Assembly (NCBI GenBank): GCA_035911135.1
Contig: JAMHWD010000040.1
Coordinates: 1 to 64,000 of the forward strand
Source of the DNA: JAMHWD01 sp035911135
Lineage (GTDB): Bacteria; Pseudomonadota; Alphaproteobacteria; Micavibrionales; Micavibrionaceae
Direction of reading: 5' to 3'
DNA: 64,000 nt
The notes beneath the pieces were generated by a model, which did no database searches, was not told the DNA's origin, and saw nothing but the letters and a program-made list of their open reading frames with translations. The translations under genes were made by a program, and so were the position numbers. Positions 1 to 7,031 of the stretch are shown in pieces (the stretch's first letter is position 1; every line of letters begins with the position of its first letter).

Positions 1-197
1 AAGCGCAAGTAATCATTGAAAAATGGCGGCATCATTATAACCATATCAGGCCGCACAGTTCGCTCGGATACAGACCGCCAGCACCAATCGCCCGCATAGA
101 TAAAGGCTCTTTAGCTACGCTTGCAGACCCTTTATCTATGCCGCAACACGGGCAGCGGATTCACTTTTAACATGGACTCGAATATGGGGGTTGACCA
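1..197 (+). mobile_element. IS3-family element, right-end remnant
   Basis: The window opens inside an insertion sequence. A transposase C-terminus ends at 170, and about 20 bp later comes a stretch ending GGGGGTTGACCA (186-197), which looks like the terminal inverted repeat of IS3-family elements of the IS407 type. A different, unrelated reading frame becomes coding-like directly after 197, so I place the IS edge there. The left part of the element lies outside the window. The exact end is inferred, because the other inverted repeat cannot be seen. Confidence 0.6.
3..170 (+). CDS. IS3-family transposase orfB, C-terminal part (partial)
   Basis: The frame is open from the window edge to TAA at 168-170 and encodes about 55 residues. 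It contains the typical end of the DDE integrase core of IS3-family OrfB: KWRHHYNHIRPHSSLGYRPP. The protein would cut and join the IS ends during transposition. Only the last part is in the window, so whether the rest is intact cannot be judged. A second fragment of a similar transposase lies at 2096-2248, so IS3-type elements have been active here more than once. Confidence 0.85.
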   Translation, partial: AQVIIEKWRHHYNHIRPHSSLGYRPPAPIARIDKGSLATLADPLSMPQHGQRIHF

Positions 198-198
198 C

Positions 199-510
199 TG
201 GCGCACTCTTGAAAAGGTTGTAACTGAACATATTCCAGTGGAAGGCTATCAAGGCGCATATAACGTAAATCCCATTCCGGTTGTGGAATTAAGACGTAGG
301 CTTATATCTATGACGACGGATGGGGGTGCTACTGATATTGCGGCGAGATGGTTGAGTGATATTGACGAAATTCGAGATGAATACGGATTGCCCGAAGGCG
401 AACCGCGCCACCCTGATCTGGCGTCAGGCAGGAGTTGGCCAATCATGCCTCCGGTATCCAAAACAGGCGATAATGATCAGAATACTAGCCATAGGGTGTC
501 AATTCTTTAG
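199..510 (+). pseudogene. C-terminal remnant of an unknown protein, cut by the IS
   Basis: Beyond the IS edge a frame stays open for about 103 codons and has protein-like composition, with stretches such as NPIPVVELRRRL, ARWLSDIDEIRDEYG and EPRHPDL. No credible start codon lies outside the IS: the ATG at 172 falls within the inferred IS end. I read it as the 3' part of a gene whose 5' part was removed or separated by insertion. I do not recognise the family. It is followed by about 90 bp without a gene before the hipA remnant that runs the other way. Confidence 0.5.
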
Positions 511-602
511 TCTAACATTCATGCAAATATGGATTTGACCGTCCCTGCGAATGAAGCGTTCATCGCCTAAAACGCTTTAAACGAAAGGGTGTTCTATCAA
601 AG

Positions 603-1527
603 CTAGTCAACCTGCATATTAGACTTATTCAAATCCACCACCCGAAAGGCATTCTTCATCAGGTTAATCTCACGGGTAGGCAATTTGAGCCGCTTCGCCA
701 GCTCCGGCCATGTGCGTACCGCGCCCGTAACTTCGTCGATAATCTTCTCCGCACGTGCTTCACTGATGCGGAAGACTGGCGCGACACTGCGGACAAGATC
801 AAGGCTCGGGCTGTTATCGTCTTTTGAAATATTCAATGCCAGCCCGCCGCCAGTGGCGACCGGATTCATGTCATAGGCAGGAGAAAGTGCCCAACCTTGC
901 TGGGTCAATAAAAAGCCGTGATTGCGCAGGTGGTCATCCGTGTTGGACACGCAAACAAAAAATACAATCCGCCGCCACAGTTGCTCCAGATCCTTATTCG
1001 CCTGCGACCCGTTCTTCATGAGGAACGCAGCCAGATCCAGATAGCTCACGCCGGTATTCCAGATCGCGCAGCTTTGTCCATGGCGGCGCAGCGATATCGG
1101 CCTGATCATCCAGAAACGGACCATCCTCGGATAATCTGAAACGCAGCGCCCCCATCCGGTGGCCATCATATACCCCAAGCAGGTAATCCGACTCCATGAG
1201 CGGTCTGCTATCGCGCTCTTCCATTTTTGCCTGCTGCGCTTCACGCCGTTGCATCAAGACACGGCCCCAGCGGTCAGGAGAGGAATCGAGAAACAAACCA
1301 AAATTATCGCTGCCGTCGCGGGCATATTGCGGCCCGGAAAATAAACCCAGATCAGGATCAAGCAGCTGTGCATGACCTGATTTCAGCCAGGTGGGAGCAT
1401 ACTCAAAGGAAAATATCTCCTTGCCCCTTACGGGCGCGGCATAAAGAGTCCCCATCAATGCGGGCTCTTCCATACCTTCCCAATGTGCACAAACCTGAAT
1501 CGCTTTTTGTATTTGTTTTTTATTCAT
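603..1527 (-). pseudogene. hipA: hipA-like kinase toxin with internal deletion and frameshift
   Basis: HipA toxins are Ser/Thr kinases that inactivate glutamyl-tRNA synthetase. Here two frames each give half a HipA protein. The N-terminal half (1527 to about 1062) contains GLFLDSSPDRWGRVLMQRRE. The C-terminal half (about 1062 to 603) contains the kinase catalytic loop NTDDHLRNHG and the LSPAYDMNP segment. The halves meet abruptly after LRDLEY, with a frame change and roughly 120 residues missing compared with a usual HipA of about 440, including the Gly-rich ATP-binding segment. The toxin is therefore dead. The gene overlaps hipB by 4 bp (ATGA), the normal hipBA coupling. Confidence 0.85.
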
Positions 1528-1847
1528 TCTTTTGCCCGTTTCGGTACGCGTTCTTTGGTATGGGTAAGTTCGGCATCCTGTAAGCGCCGCCCCAACGGAT
1601 CATCCTTGCCAATCAGCAGGAGATCCTTCTCAAGCCCCAGACAAAACAGAACGCTTGCATACGCGCCTAATGTTACGCCGCTATCACCGTTTTCAACTTT
1701 ACGCAGCGTTGTACGGCTCATGCCCGCGCGCTCGGCAAGCATGGTCGTTGTGATTTTCCGGCGCAATCGTGCCAGTTTGATGTTCTCTCCAAGCTCTTTC
1801 AAAATATCTTCTAGAGCCGGAGATAGAGGGGCTGTTTTTTGAGCCAT
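1524..1847 (-). CDS. hipB: HipB-like XRE antitoxin/repressor
   Basis: This 107-residue protein has a helix-turn-helix at about residues 35-60 (MLAERAGMSRTTLRKVENGD), as in HipB antitoxins, which bind their own operator and the HipA kinase. It starts at ATG 1847 with AGGAG 6 nt upstream. It is the first gene of a hipBA operon whose hipA is broken. The antitoxin looks intact and may persist as a DNA-binding repressor of its own promoter, where an inverted repeat is visible at 1862-1917. Confidence 0.8.
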   Translation of the reverse strand: MAQKTAPLSPALEDILKELGENIKLARLRRKITTTMLAERAGMSRTTLRKVENGDSGVTLGAYASVLFCLGLEKDLLLIGKDDPLGRRLQDAELTHTKERVPKRAKE

Positions 1848-1861
1848 TACGAACTCCTATT

Positions 1862-1917
1862 CAATGGTTACTATTATAACCACAAAGTACATATAATGTC
1901 CAATATAATAACCATTG
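1862..1917 (-). promoter_or_regulatory. hipB promoter with inverted-repeat operator
   Basis: On the - strand a perfect -10 TATAAT (1873-1878) lies about 19 bp downstream of TTGGAC. Two arms, CAATGGTTA (1862 onward) and TAACCATTG (ending at 1917), form an inverted repeat that brackets the promoter, each followed inward by TATTATA-like sequence. This is the usual layout of an autoregulated toxin-antitoxin operator. That HipB binds here is inference. Confidence 0.6.
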
Positions 1918-2095
1918 ATAAAAAATGATTTTATAGGCTGAAATAAGCGGCATCAGCGATGAGGCAGGCGATGTGATAACCGTCAGTATGACAATGCTGG
2001 GCTATACTATCGCTCCATTTTTTCACGAAAAACGTGAATTTATGGATCAGTAATGTAGCAGGGGTAACGCAAGCACGCCCGAATGATCCGAGTGA

Positions 2096-2248
2096 ATGGA
2101 TACGGAAAGAAGCTCCAGAAACCATGTGTGGAGTTATGACTTCGTGGCCGAGCGTCTTATTAACGGACGCAAAATCCGTATCCTGACCGTGATTGATGAA
2201 TATACGCGGGAGTGTCTGGCGCTGCGTGTTGGTTACGGGCGATCTTAG
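2096..2248 (+). pseudogene. IS3-family transposase fragment (central DDE region)
   Basis: A frame of about 50 codons ending at TAG 2246-2248 encodes NHVWSYDFVAERLINGRKIR and VIDEYTRECLALRV. This is the region around the first and second core Asp residues of IS3-type OrfB. The frame is closed upstream at 2093 and stops before the third catalytic residue, so it is a decayed internal fragment. It belongs to the same kind of element as the remnant at 1-197. Confidence 0.8.
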
Positions 2249-2407
2249 GCGGCACACAGTCGCTTGACTTGCCGCGCCCTTTTCCCCCTTGGCAAAAAAT
2301 CCGCCTTATCAGTGGGCGTTTACGGGGCAAGAATGCAAGGAACGGGAAAATGGCCTGTTGCGTCGAATAAACTGTACGAATTTTTGTGCGAATTTTGCGA
2401 ATTTGCG

Positions 2408-2435
2408 GGCATAGAAAAGCCGCCCGATGGCGGCT
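2408..2435 (-). terminator. Intrinsic terminator after the tRNA-like end
   Basis: On the - strand the stem AGCCGCC/GGCGGCT (2418-2435, 4-nt loop) is followed by TTTTC. It lies 17 bp past the CCA of the tRNA-like sequence, where a terminator normally follows a tRNA gene. Confidence 0.7.
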
Positions 2436-2449
2436 AAGTCATTGAAATT

Positions 2450-2475
2450 CCTTGGTTGCGGATGCGGGAATTGAA
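2450..2475 (-). other. tRNA 3'-end-like sequence, probable att scar
   Basis: Read on the - strand, TTCAATTCCCGCATCCGCAA followed by CCA has the form of a T-loop, the 3' half of the T-stem, the acceptor strand, discriminator A and CCA. The matching 5' T-stem half and the rest of a cloverleaf are absent upstream. Such 3' tRNA pieces are left when integrative elements recombine into tRNA genes. The amino-acid identity cannot be told from this part, and no second copy was noticed in the window. Confidence 0.5.
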
Positions 2476-2670
2476 CTGAACTTCTCGATTCCAAGGATTC
2501 AAGAAATGGCTGTTTTGAGCCATTTTTCAAATTTTGCGAGTAAAAGCTGTCTGTCTGGAGAGTGTCGTTAGTGACGTTCTTTTTGATTTCTTTTGGCAGA
2601 TGAAAGCAACTCTGCGTCTACGTCCAACGGATCATTTATTGAGTAGAGTGATTTTTACTACACTGCAAAA

Positions 2671-2970
2671 TTAGGCGTTGAGATTGATCCTCTGATCGCC
2701 TTTTTCTAAAATAACATTGTAACCGCACTCCTGCATGATGCTGATAAAATTTTTAATCTTGATATCTTTCTGCTGACCGTTACAAATCTTTTGAATGACC
2801 GCTGGTGAGAGCTTGGACGCCTTTGCCAATTTTCGTACAGATACATTATCGTTTTCCATCACAGCCAGGACAAGTTCGGAAAGAAGGAACTCATCATATT
2901 CCTTTTCAAATTCTTTCTTGAATTCCTTGTCCTGCATAAGCTGGTCATATGTCGACTTTTTCTTAGTCAT
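2671..2970 (-). CDS. XRE-family antitoxin-like regulator
   Basis: This 99-residue protein has a charged N-terminus and then a helix-turn-helix at about residues 44-66 (SVRKLAKASKLSPAVIQKIC), ending in a short C-terminal strand (GYNVILEKGDQRINL). It resembles the XRE antitoxins of HigBA/RelE-type modules. No toxin of the RelE/HigB type is next to it, so it is solo here. It lies 48 bp downstream of higA in the same direction and may be cotranscribed with fic and higA. DNA-binding is supported by the HTH; its target is unknown. Confidence 0.7.
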   Translation of the reverse strand: MTKKKSTYDQLMQDKEFKKEFEKEYDEFLLSELVLAVMENDNVSVRKLAKASKLSPAVIQKICNGQQKDIKIKNFISIMQECGYNVILEKGDQRINLNA

Positions 2971-3018
2971 CGCAGTATGCTCCCTTTTTAGCCCGTCCCG
3001 TGAAATCGATAATGCATT

Positions 3019-3333
3019 TTATGCGTGAGTACGCCCCTGCTTTGTGAAGGGCTTAATTTTACGCAAGGCCGCAGCACTTACTGAACGGTGGGCCTCCCTC
3101 ATGTCATATGCGTTTTGCAGGCGCAGCCAGTAGCCCTCTGACAACCCGAAGAAGCGGGTCAGACGAAGGTCGGTATCAGCTGTAATGCCGCGACGCCCCC
3201 GGATGATTTCATTAATACGGTTGGCGGGAACATCAATCGCCTTCGCCAGCGCGTTCTGAGACAACCCCAGCTCCTCCAGAAATTCCACCTGAAGGATTTC
3301 ACCAGGGTGCGGGTTGTTTAAAAGCCGTGCCAT
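3019..3333 (-). CDS. higA: HigA-family addiction module antitoxin
   Basis: This 104-residue protein begins MARLLNNPHPGEILQVEFLE, the hallmark start of HigA antitoxins, and continues with an HTH (LSQNALAKAIDVPANRINEI) and the IRGRRGITADTDLRL segment. HigA represses its operon and neutralises the HigB mRNA interferase. No higB is present beside it. Instead fic ends 2 bp upstream, so HigA is positioned as the downstream partner of the Fic enzyme. Whether it counteracts Fic is unknown. Length and sequence are normal for the family. Confidence 0.85.
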   Translation of the reverse strand: MARLLNNPHPGEILQVEFLEELGLSQNALAKAIDVPANRINEIIRGRRGITADTDLRLTRFFGLSEGYWLRLQNAYDMREAHRSVSAAALRKIKPFTKQGRTHA

Positions 3334-3335
3334 TT

Positions 3336-4454
3336 TTATACGCCTTCCTTTTCAATTTTTAAGGAATAACTGGTGCTGCGTCCGCCGCCTTCATCTTTAG
3401 TCAGAATGCCCCGTTCAACAAGATCAAGGATATCACGCAGCGCCGTGTCTTGTGAACATTTGGCGATCTTTGCCCATTTTGATGTATTGAGCTTTCCATC
3501 GAACCCGTCCAGCAATTTATTCAACATCAGGCGCTGACGGCCATTGAATGTCTCATCTTTATGGCTGTCCCAGAAACGCGCTTTATGAAGCACGGTACCC
3601 AGCGTTTCATCCATGCCATCAAAGGCGCGGTCAAGGCAACCCAGAAACCATTCCAGCCACGGCGTGATATCGAGATCGCCTTTCTGCGTTTCTTCCAACA
3701 GATCATAATAGGCTTTACGTTCCTGCCGGATCTGCGCCGACATGCTGTAAAAGCGTTGCGGGCTTTCTTCAGACCGTGCCAGCGCCATGTCAGCAATGGC
3801 GCGCGCAATCCGTCCGTTCCCATCTTCAAACGGATGAAGAGTTACAAACCAGAGATGGGCGATGGCAGAGCGCAGGACAGCATCCGTGTCATCATCCTTG
3901 TTAAACCATTTTAGAAATGCCACCGTTTCTTTCTTGAGGCGTTTTGCAATGGGTGCTTCAAAATGCACCCGCTCTTTGCCATACGCGCCAGAGACAACCT
4001 GCATCGGCCCCTTTGAATCATCGCGCCACTGGCCAACAGTAATTTTATTCATGCCGCTATAGCCAGTCGGAAATAGCGCGGCATGCCATCCGAACAGACG
4101 GGCTTCACTCAGCTCTGCTTTATAATTCTGTGTTGCATCCAGCATCATATCGACCACGCCGTCAACGTGACGGTCGGCGGGTGCCAGCGCACCAATGTCC
4201 ATACCCAGCCGCCGGGCGATAGAAGATCGGACCTGATCGCGGTCCAGAATTTCACCTTCGATTTCAGAGGATTTCAGAACATCCAGCGTCAGGGTCTGCA
4301 AGGTCGCCTCCGCTCGCAAGGAAAAGCCTAGCGATTCCATCCGGCCCATCAGTCGCCCTTGCCTGTGACGCAACGACGAAAGCCGTCCGGCCAGTTTTTC
4401 ATGGTCCCAGCGAAAATCCGGCCAATCCGGCTGCTCATGGATATAACGACTCAT
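3336..4454 (-). CDS. Fic family protein (AMP-transferase), DUF4172 type
   Basis: Fic enzymes transfer AMP to hydroxyl side chains of target proteins. This 372-residue protein has the complete active-site motif HPFEDGNGRIAR, with the catalytic His. It also has an N-terminal inhibitory helix motif SSEIEG, matching (S/T)xxxE(G/N) of class II Fic proteins, and the N-terminal DUF4172-like start RYIHEQPDWPDFRWD. A winged-helix-like C-terminus follows (SKWAKIAKCSQDTALRDI). I chose ATG 4454 over an upstream ATG at 4484 because the family starts there, GAGGTG precedes it, and the upstream ATG overlaps the promoter. The intact inhibitory Glu suggests the enzyme is self-restrained. Confidence 0.88.
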   Translation of the reverse strand: MSRYIHEQPDWPDFRWDHEKLAGRLSSLRHRQGRLMGRMESLGFSLRAEATLQTLTLDVLKSSEIEGEILDRDQVRSSIARRLGMDIGALAPADRHVDGVVDMMLDATQNYKAELSEARLFGWHAALFPTGYSGMNKITVGQWRDDSKGPMQVVSGAYGKERVHFEAPIAKRLKKETVAFLKWFNKDDDTDAVLRSAIAHLWFVTLHPFEDGNGRIARAIADMALARSEESPQRFYSMSAQIRQERKAYYDLLEETQKGDLDITPWLEWFLGCLDRAFDGMDETLGTVLHKARFWDSHKDETFNGRQRLMLNKLLDGFDGKLNTSKWAKIAKCSQDTALRDILDLVERGILTKDEGGGRSTSYSLKIEKEGV

Positions 4455-4457
4455 TCT

Positions 4458-4528
4458 CCGCACCTCATGCGGTGAATATACCATATAATCGCCGCAACTG
4501 GCAACCGTAATCTCCGCAGACTATGCGG
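4458..4528 (-). promoter_or_regulatory. fic promoter with two CCGCA-N5-TGCGG palindromes
   Basis: On the - strand -35 TTGCCA (4499-4504) and -10 TATATT (4475-4480) are 18 bp apart. One palindrome CCGCA-N5-TGCGG (4458-4472) covers the expected transcription start, and a second (4514-4528) lies just upstream of the -35. A third half-site, CTCCGCA, lies near 4546-4552. This is a classic repressor layout. The binding protein is unknown; DUF6088, HigA or Fic itself are candidates. Confidence 0.6.
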
Positions 4529-4554
4529 TTATTAATACAGCTATTCTCCGCAAT

Positions 4555-4980
4555 TTATCGTTTTTCTGGCCCAATCCGTTCATAATTAACATACGTGCCA
4601 TTGTAGCCGATTCTCCGGCTGGTCCGGCCCGTAATCCCAATCATGCGTCCTGTCGGCACTTGCGTCGATTTGCCTGAGTTATAAGCGATATCAAAGCTGG
4701 ATGGCCCAGTTTCAAAGCCCAGGCGGTTTAATGCTTCCTTCGCCAGGGATGGCAACGCCAGAACAGGCACAACAGTGCCTGTCAGGGGCGATATTTTGGC
4801 TTTGGCGTACAAACCATGCCCTATCTTGATAAGTGCGCCCTCGCGCACCAGCAACCGCAAACACCGGCCCACCTGGTCATAGCCGCCAAAATCCTCAAAA
4901 TCTTCCCGCAGAAAAACGACGCATTTTCTACGAGAGATACGCTGCTTTATTCTGTCTTTTAATTTTCTATTTTTATCCAT
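4555..4980 (-). CDS. DUF6088 (AbiEi-like) regulator
   Basis: This 141-residue basic protein matches the DUF6088 type, related to AbiEi antitoxin-like winged-helix proteins. An N-terminal wHTH (about 20-60: RRKCVVFLREDFEDFGGYDQ) is followed by LVREGALIKIGHGLYAKAK, a wing typical of AbiEi, and a basic C-terminus (GRTSRRIGYNGTYVNYERIG). It lies upstream of fic in the same direction, separated by the palindromic promoter. I start it at ATG 4980; a TTG at 4989 is possible. A role as repressor or antitoxin for the fic module is plausible but not shown. Confidence 0.7.
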   Translation of the reverse strand: MDKNRKLKDRIKQRISRRKCVVFLREDFEDFGGYDQVGRCLRLLVREGALIKIGHGLYAKAKISPLTGTVVPVLALPSLAKEALNRLGFETGPSSFDIAYNSGKSTQVPTGRMIGITGRTSRRIGYNGTYVNYERIGPEKR

Positions 4981-5046
4981 GTTTCTCAATGAAATACGCC
5001 ACCAGAATACGACATTTCTAACATTATTCTCAGGCGCGCCGATAAT

Positions 5047-5098
5047 CCTTATTAAGGTTTAAGCCGCTTCCCCTTAATAAGGCGCTTTCTTATTAAGG
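5047..5098. repeat. Cluster of TTATTAAGG repeats forming a hairpin
   Basis: CCTTATTAAGG (5047-5057) and its exact reverse complement CCTTAATAAGG (5072-5082) can form an 11-bp stem with a 14-nt loop. A further TTATTAAGG follows at 5090-5098. The cluster lies in the 275-bp gap between DUF6088 and the zinc-ribbon gene. It could be a regulator binding region or a weak terminator. I see no gene in the gap. Confidence 0.45.
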
Positions 5099-5255
5099 GC
5101 TGGGACACCCGTAAAGACACCCAATTCCACCCATTTACTGGGCTTCATAGTATCGCTGCGTTTCGTCTCTACAAACCGGATCTGCGTGTCAGTGCGCTGG
5201 CCCATCACTAAGAGCTGCGAATATCAAAAACATGGCGCATTCATAACATCGCGGC

Positions 5256-5522
5256 TTAGATTTGGTCTCCAAATAATTCAAGCGTCCCCTCATCCCTTTT
5301 CCCGCATCTATGCTTTTCAGGAGGAAAAATTTTATCAAGAATCCAGAAACCACCACTCCAGTCATCTTTGCGAAAATGAACTATGCGGCCACAACGACGA
5401 CATTTCGTTCCTTCGATTGTTTTCTTTACCTTGTCGCTCATTTCTCTTTCTGAGAAAGAAGTTTTTCGTTCTGGAATACAAAAGTTGCAAACGCAGCCTG
5501 GCGAATGGTTTTTGCCGCCCAT
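5256..5522 (-). CDS. Small zinc-ribbon protein, unknown function
   Basis: This 88-residue protein has paired cysteines: GCVCNFC near the N-terminus, then TKCRRCG and a later KHRCG, enough for one or two zinc ribbons. A good ribosome site (AAGGGAAG) precedes ATG 5522. It starts 12 bp after the DUF2779 gene ends, in the same direction, so it is probably the third gene of the WYL-DUF2779 operon. I do not recognise the family. Nucleic-acid or protein binding through zinc is the natural guess. Confidence 0.6.
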   Translation of the reverse strand: MGGKNHSPGCVCNFCIPERKTSFSEREMSDKVKKTIEGTKCRRCGRIVHFRKDDWSGGFWILDKIFPPEKHRCGKRDEGTLELFGDQI

Positions 5523-5534
5523 TTTTCTTCCCTT

Positions 5535-7031
5535 TCAGTTCTCTTGTGCTGACTTTTCTAAAACATTTAACAACACCTTCATTGCATAGGTGTCTTGACC
5601 ACAATAGGCGTCCAGATTTTTCCAAAGCGCCTTGCTGTCCTCGTCGGACAATTTGCCCTGCATAAACATTAAATATTGAAGCGATGCCTCACCGCCGTTA
5701 TCGATTTCCATTCCTTCATAGGTCAGATCCGTGAAGGCTGGCAGCACCGCTTTGATCGAAGCCGATCCATTTTGTTTTGGATGATACGCCCAGCGGCTTC
5801 TAAACGGCACTAGTAGATCAAGCATGCGGCCATTGATTGCGGCCAACGCGGCGGCATATTGAGGGAATTCTTCCGCCAGCTCATTGTTACGGGCCATTTC
5901 AAATGCCTGGTTATACACAATGATAGTGCCATCTTGTCCGCAAGCATCGACCAGATTGCGGGCAAGATCTGGCCGAGGGTCCGTCTTCTGTGTATGCAGA
6001 TATTCTTTATGAACAAGTTCGCTGCCAGGACCGTCTTGAATGTGAACAGAAAACTGGAAAGGTATTTGCTGGAACGGCCTTGTCCCATCAAAAAGCGGAA
6101 TAGCAGGCATTAATGTTTCATAATCTAAGAAGTGCAATGGGTAGCGCAGGTTCGCCAAAAAGCTTTTTATCAAAGCTGTCTGTATGTGCGTTTTTCCTGA
6201 CAGGAAGCTGGCAACGTCAATTCCCTTATTACCTGTTGGTAGAAGATCGGACGCCAGCTTTGCAAGATCGAATGTGCTGTGGCGTTTTACGACTTCATCG
6301 GCTTTGGCTTTCGTGAAAACGTTATAAACCGAGTATTCAGGAACATGCTTCCAACAATGGGCCTTATAATCACACTCGAACGGCGCAAAGCAACGAGAGC
6401 CTATGGAAACGTCAGGTTCGTCCTTGCGATCAAGAATATATCCCAGCTGTCCGGCTACACTCTCAACTTCGCCCTGCTTTGAAAAGACCAGCGGCGAAAT
6501 ATCTTCTAGTCTAAAAAGCTGGCTGGGATCGATGGCGCCCTGCCGGACGTAGGTATTATCGATAACCATCATGTAGCAGGCGCGAATGCGGAAACCAGCA
6601 TTGTAGAAAACGTGATATTGAAACGACATATCATCAACATGATAGTCTTTAACGCTCGTGGAGCTTTTTACCTCGATCAGATCCCATTGATCGGTTCCAG
6701 GAACTTTCTTTAAAATATCTATGCGGGAATATGATCCATCAACGGGATGCACCGCCGTGGCTTCAAAAATAATATCATGCCCGTCAGCAATAAACTTCTG
6801 CGTGGTGGCCGCTGCTGCTGCTATCTCCTTATAGGACTCAGTGACTTCAACACCGCCATTAAAGTATGCTTTTGCCAGTTCGCCGATATCATGACCCGTG
6901 TCGAACAATGCCTGCTTTTGGGAATCGATCTCTGGTGCAAGTTCCTTTTTATGGCGATACAGCCACAAATTTTTCGGACATTGCAAACCACGGATGAATT
7001 GCGATTTTGAAATCTTCGGTTCAACTGCCAT
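5535..7031 (-). CDS. DUF2779 protein: Cas4-like nuclease fused to DEDD exonuclease
   Basis: The 498-residue protein combines two nuclease folds. The N-terminal half looks like a Cas4/AddB-type PD-(D/E)XK nuclease with an iron-sulfur cluster: Cys18 (LQCPKNLWLYR), catalytic Asp105 (SRIDI), the ExK pair Glu120/Lys122 (LIEVKSS), and a Cys214-Cys220-Cys226 cluster. The C-terminal half starts with LHFLDYETL (Asp303, Glu305), exonuclease motif I of DnaQ-like enzymes, with later acidic motifs in PFRSRW and YCGQDTYAM regions. It overlaps the WYL gene by 11 bp, so translation is coupled. A DNA-degrading role is inferred from the folds; the biological substrate is unknown. Confidence 0.82.
   Translation of the reverse strand: MAVEPKISKSQFIRGLQCPKNLWLYRHKKELAPEIDSQKQALFDTGHDIGELAKAYFNGGVEVTESYKEIAAAAATTQKFIADGHDIIFEATAVHPVDGSYSRIDILKKVPGTDQWDLIEVKSSTSVKDYHVDDMSFQYHVFYNAGFRIRACYMMVIDNTYVRQGAIDPSQLFRLEDISPLVFSKQGEVESVAGQLGYILDRKDEPDVSIGSRCFAPFECDYKAHCWKHVPEYSVYNVFTKAKADEVVKRHSTFDLAKLASDLLPTGNKGIDVASFLSGKTHIQTALIKSFLANLRYPLHFLDYETLMPAIPLFDGTRPFQQIPFQFSVHIQDGPGSELVHKEYLHTQKTDPRPDLARNLVDACGQDGTIIVYNQAFEMARNNELAEEFPQYAAALAAINGRMLDLLVPFRSRWAYHPKQNGSASIKAVLPAFTDLTYEGMEIDNGGEASLQYLMFMQGKLSDEDSKALWKNLDAYCGQDTYAMKVLLNVLEKSAQEN

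Larger units (their letters stand above)
2249..2670. other. Non-coding interval with an attachment-like scar
   Basis: About 420 bp lie between the transposase fragment and the XRE gene. No convincing protein gene is present. It holds an intrinsic terminator (2408-2435) and a tRNA 3'-end-like sequence (2450-2475), both on the - strand. The part from 2476 to 2670 shows nothing I can assign. A 73-codon frame at 2309-2530 (-) crosses both structures and is not credible as a gene. Confidence 0.6.

Noticed and set aside
1931..2257. 108-codon frame on the - strand
   Set aside because: It is antisense to the IS3 transposase fragment at 2096-2248, which has clear family motifs.
2309..2530. 73-codon - strand frame
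   Set aside because: It runs through the tRNA-like end and the terminator and has no family-like sequence.
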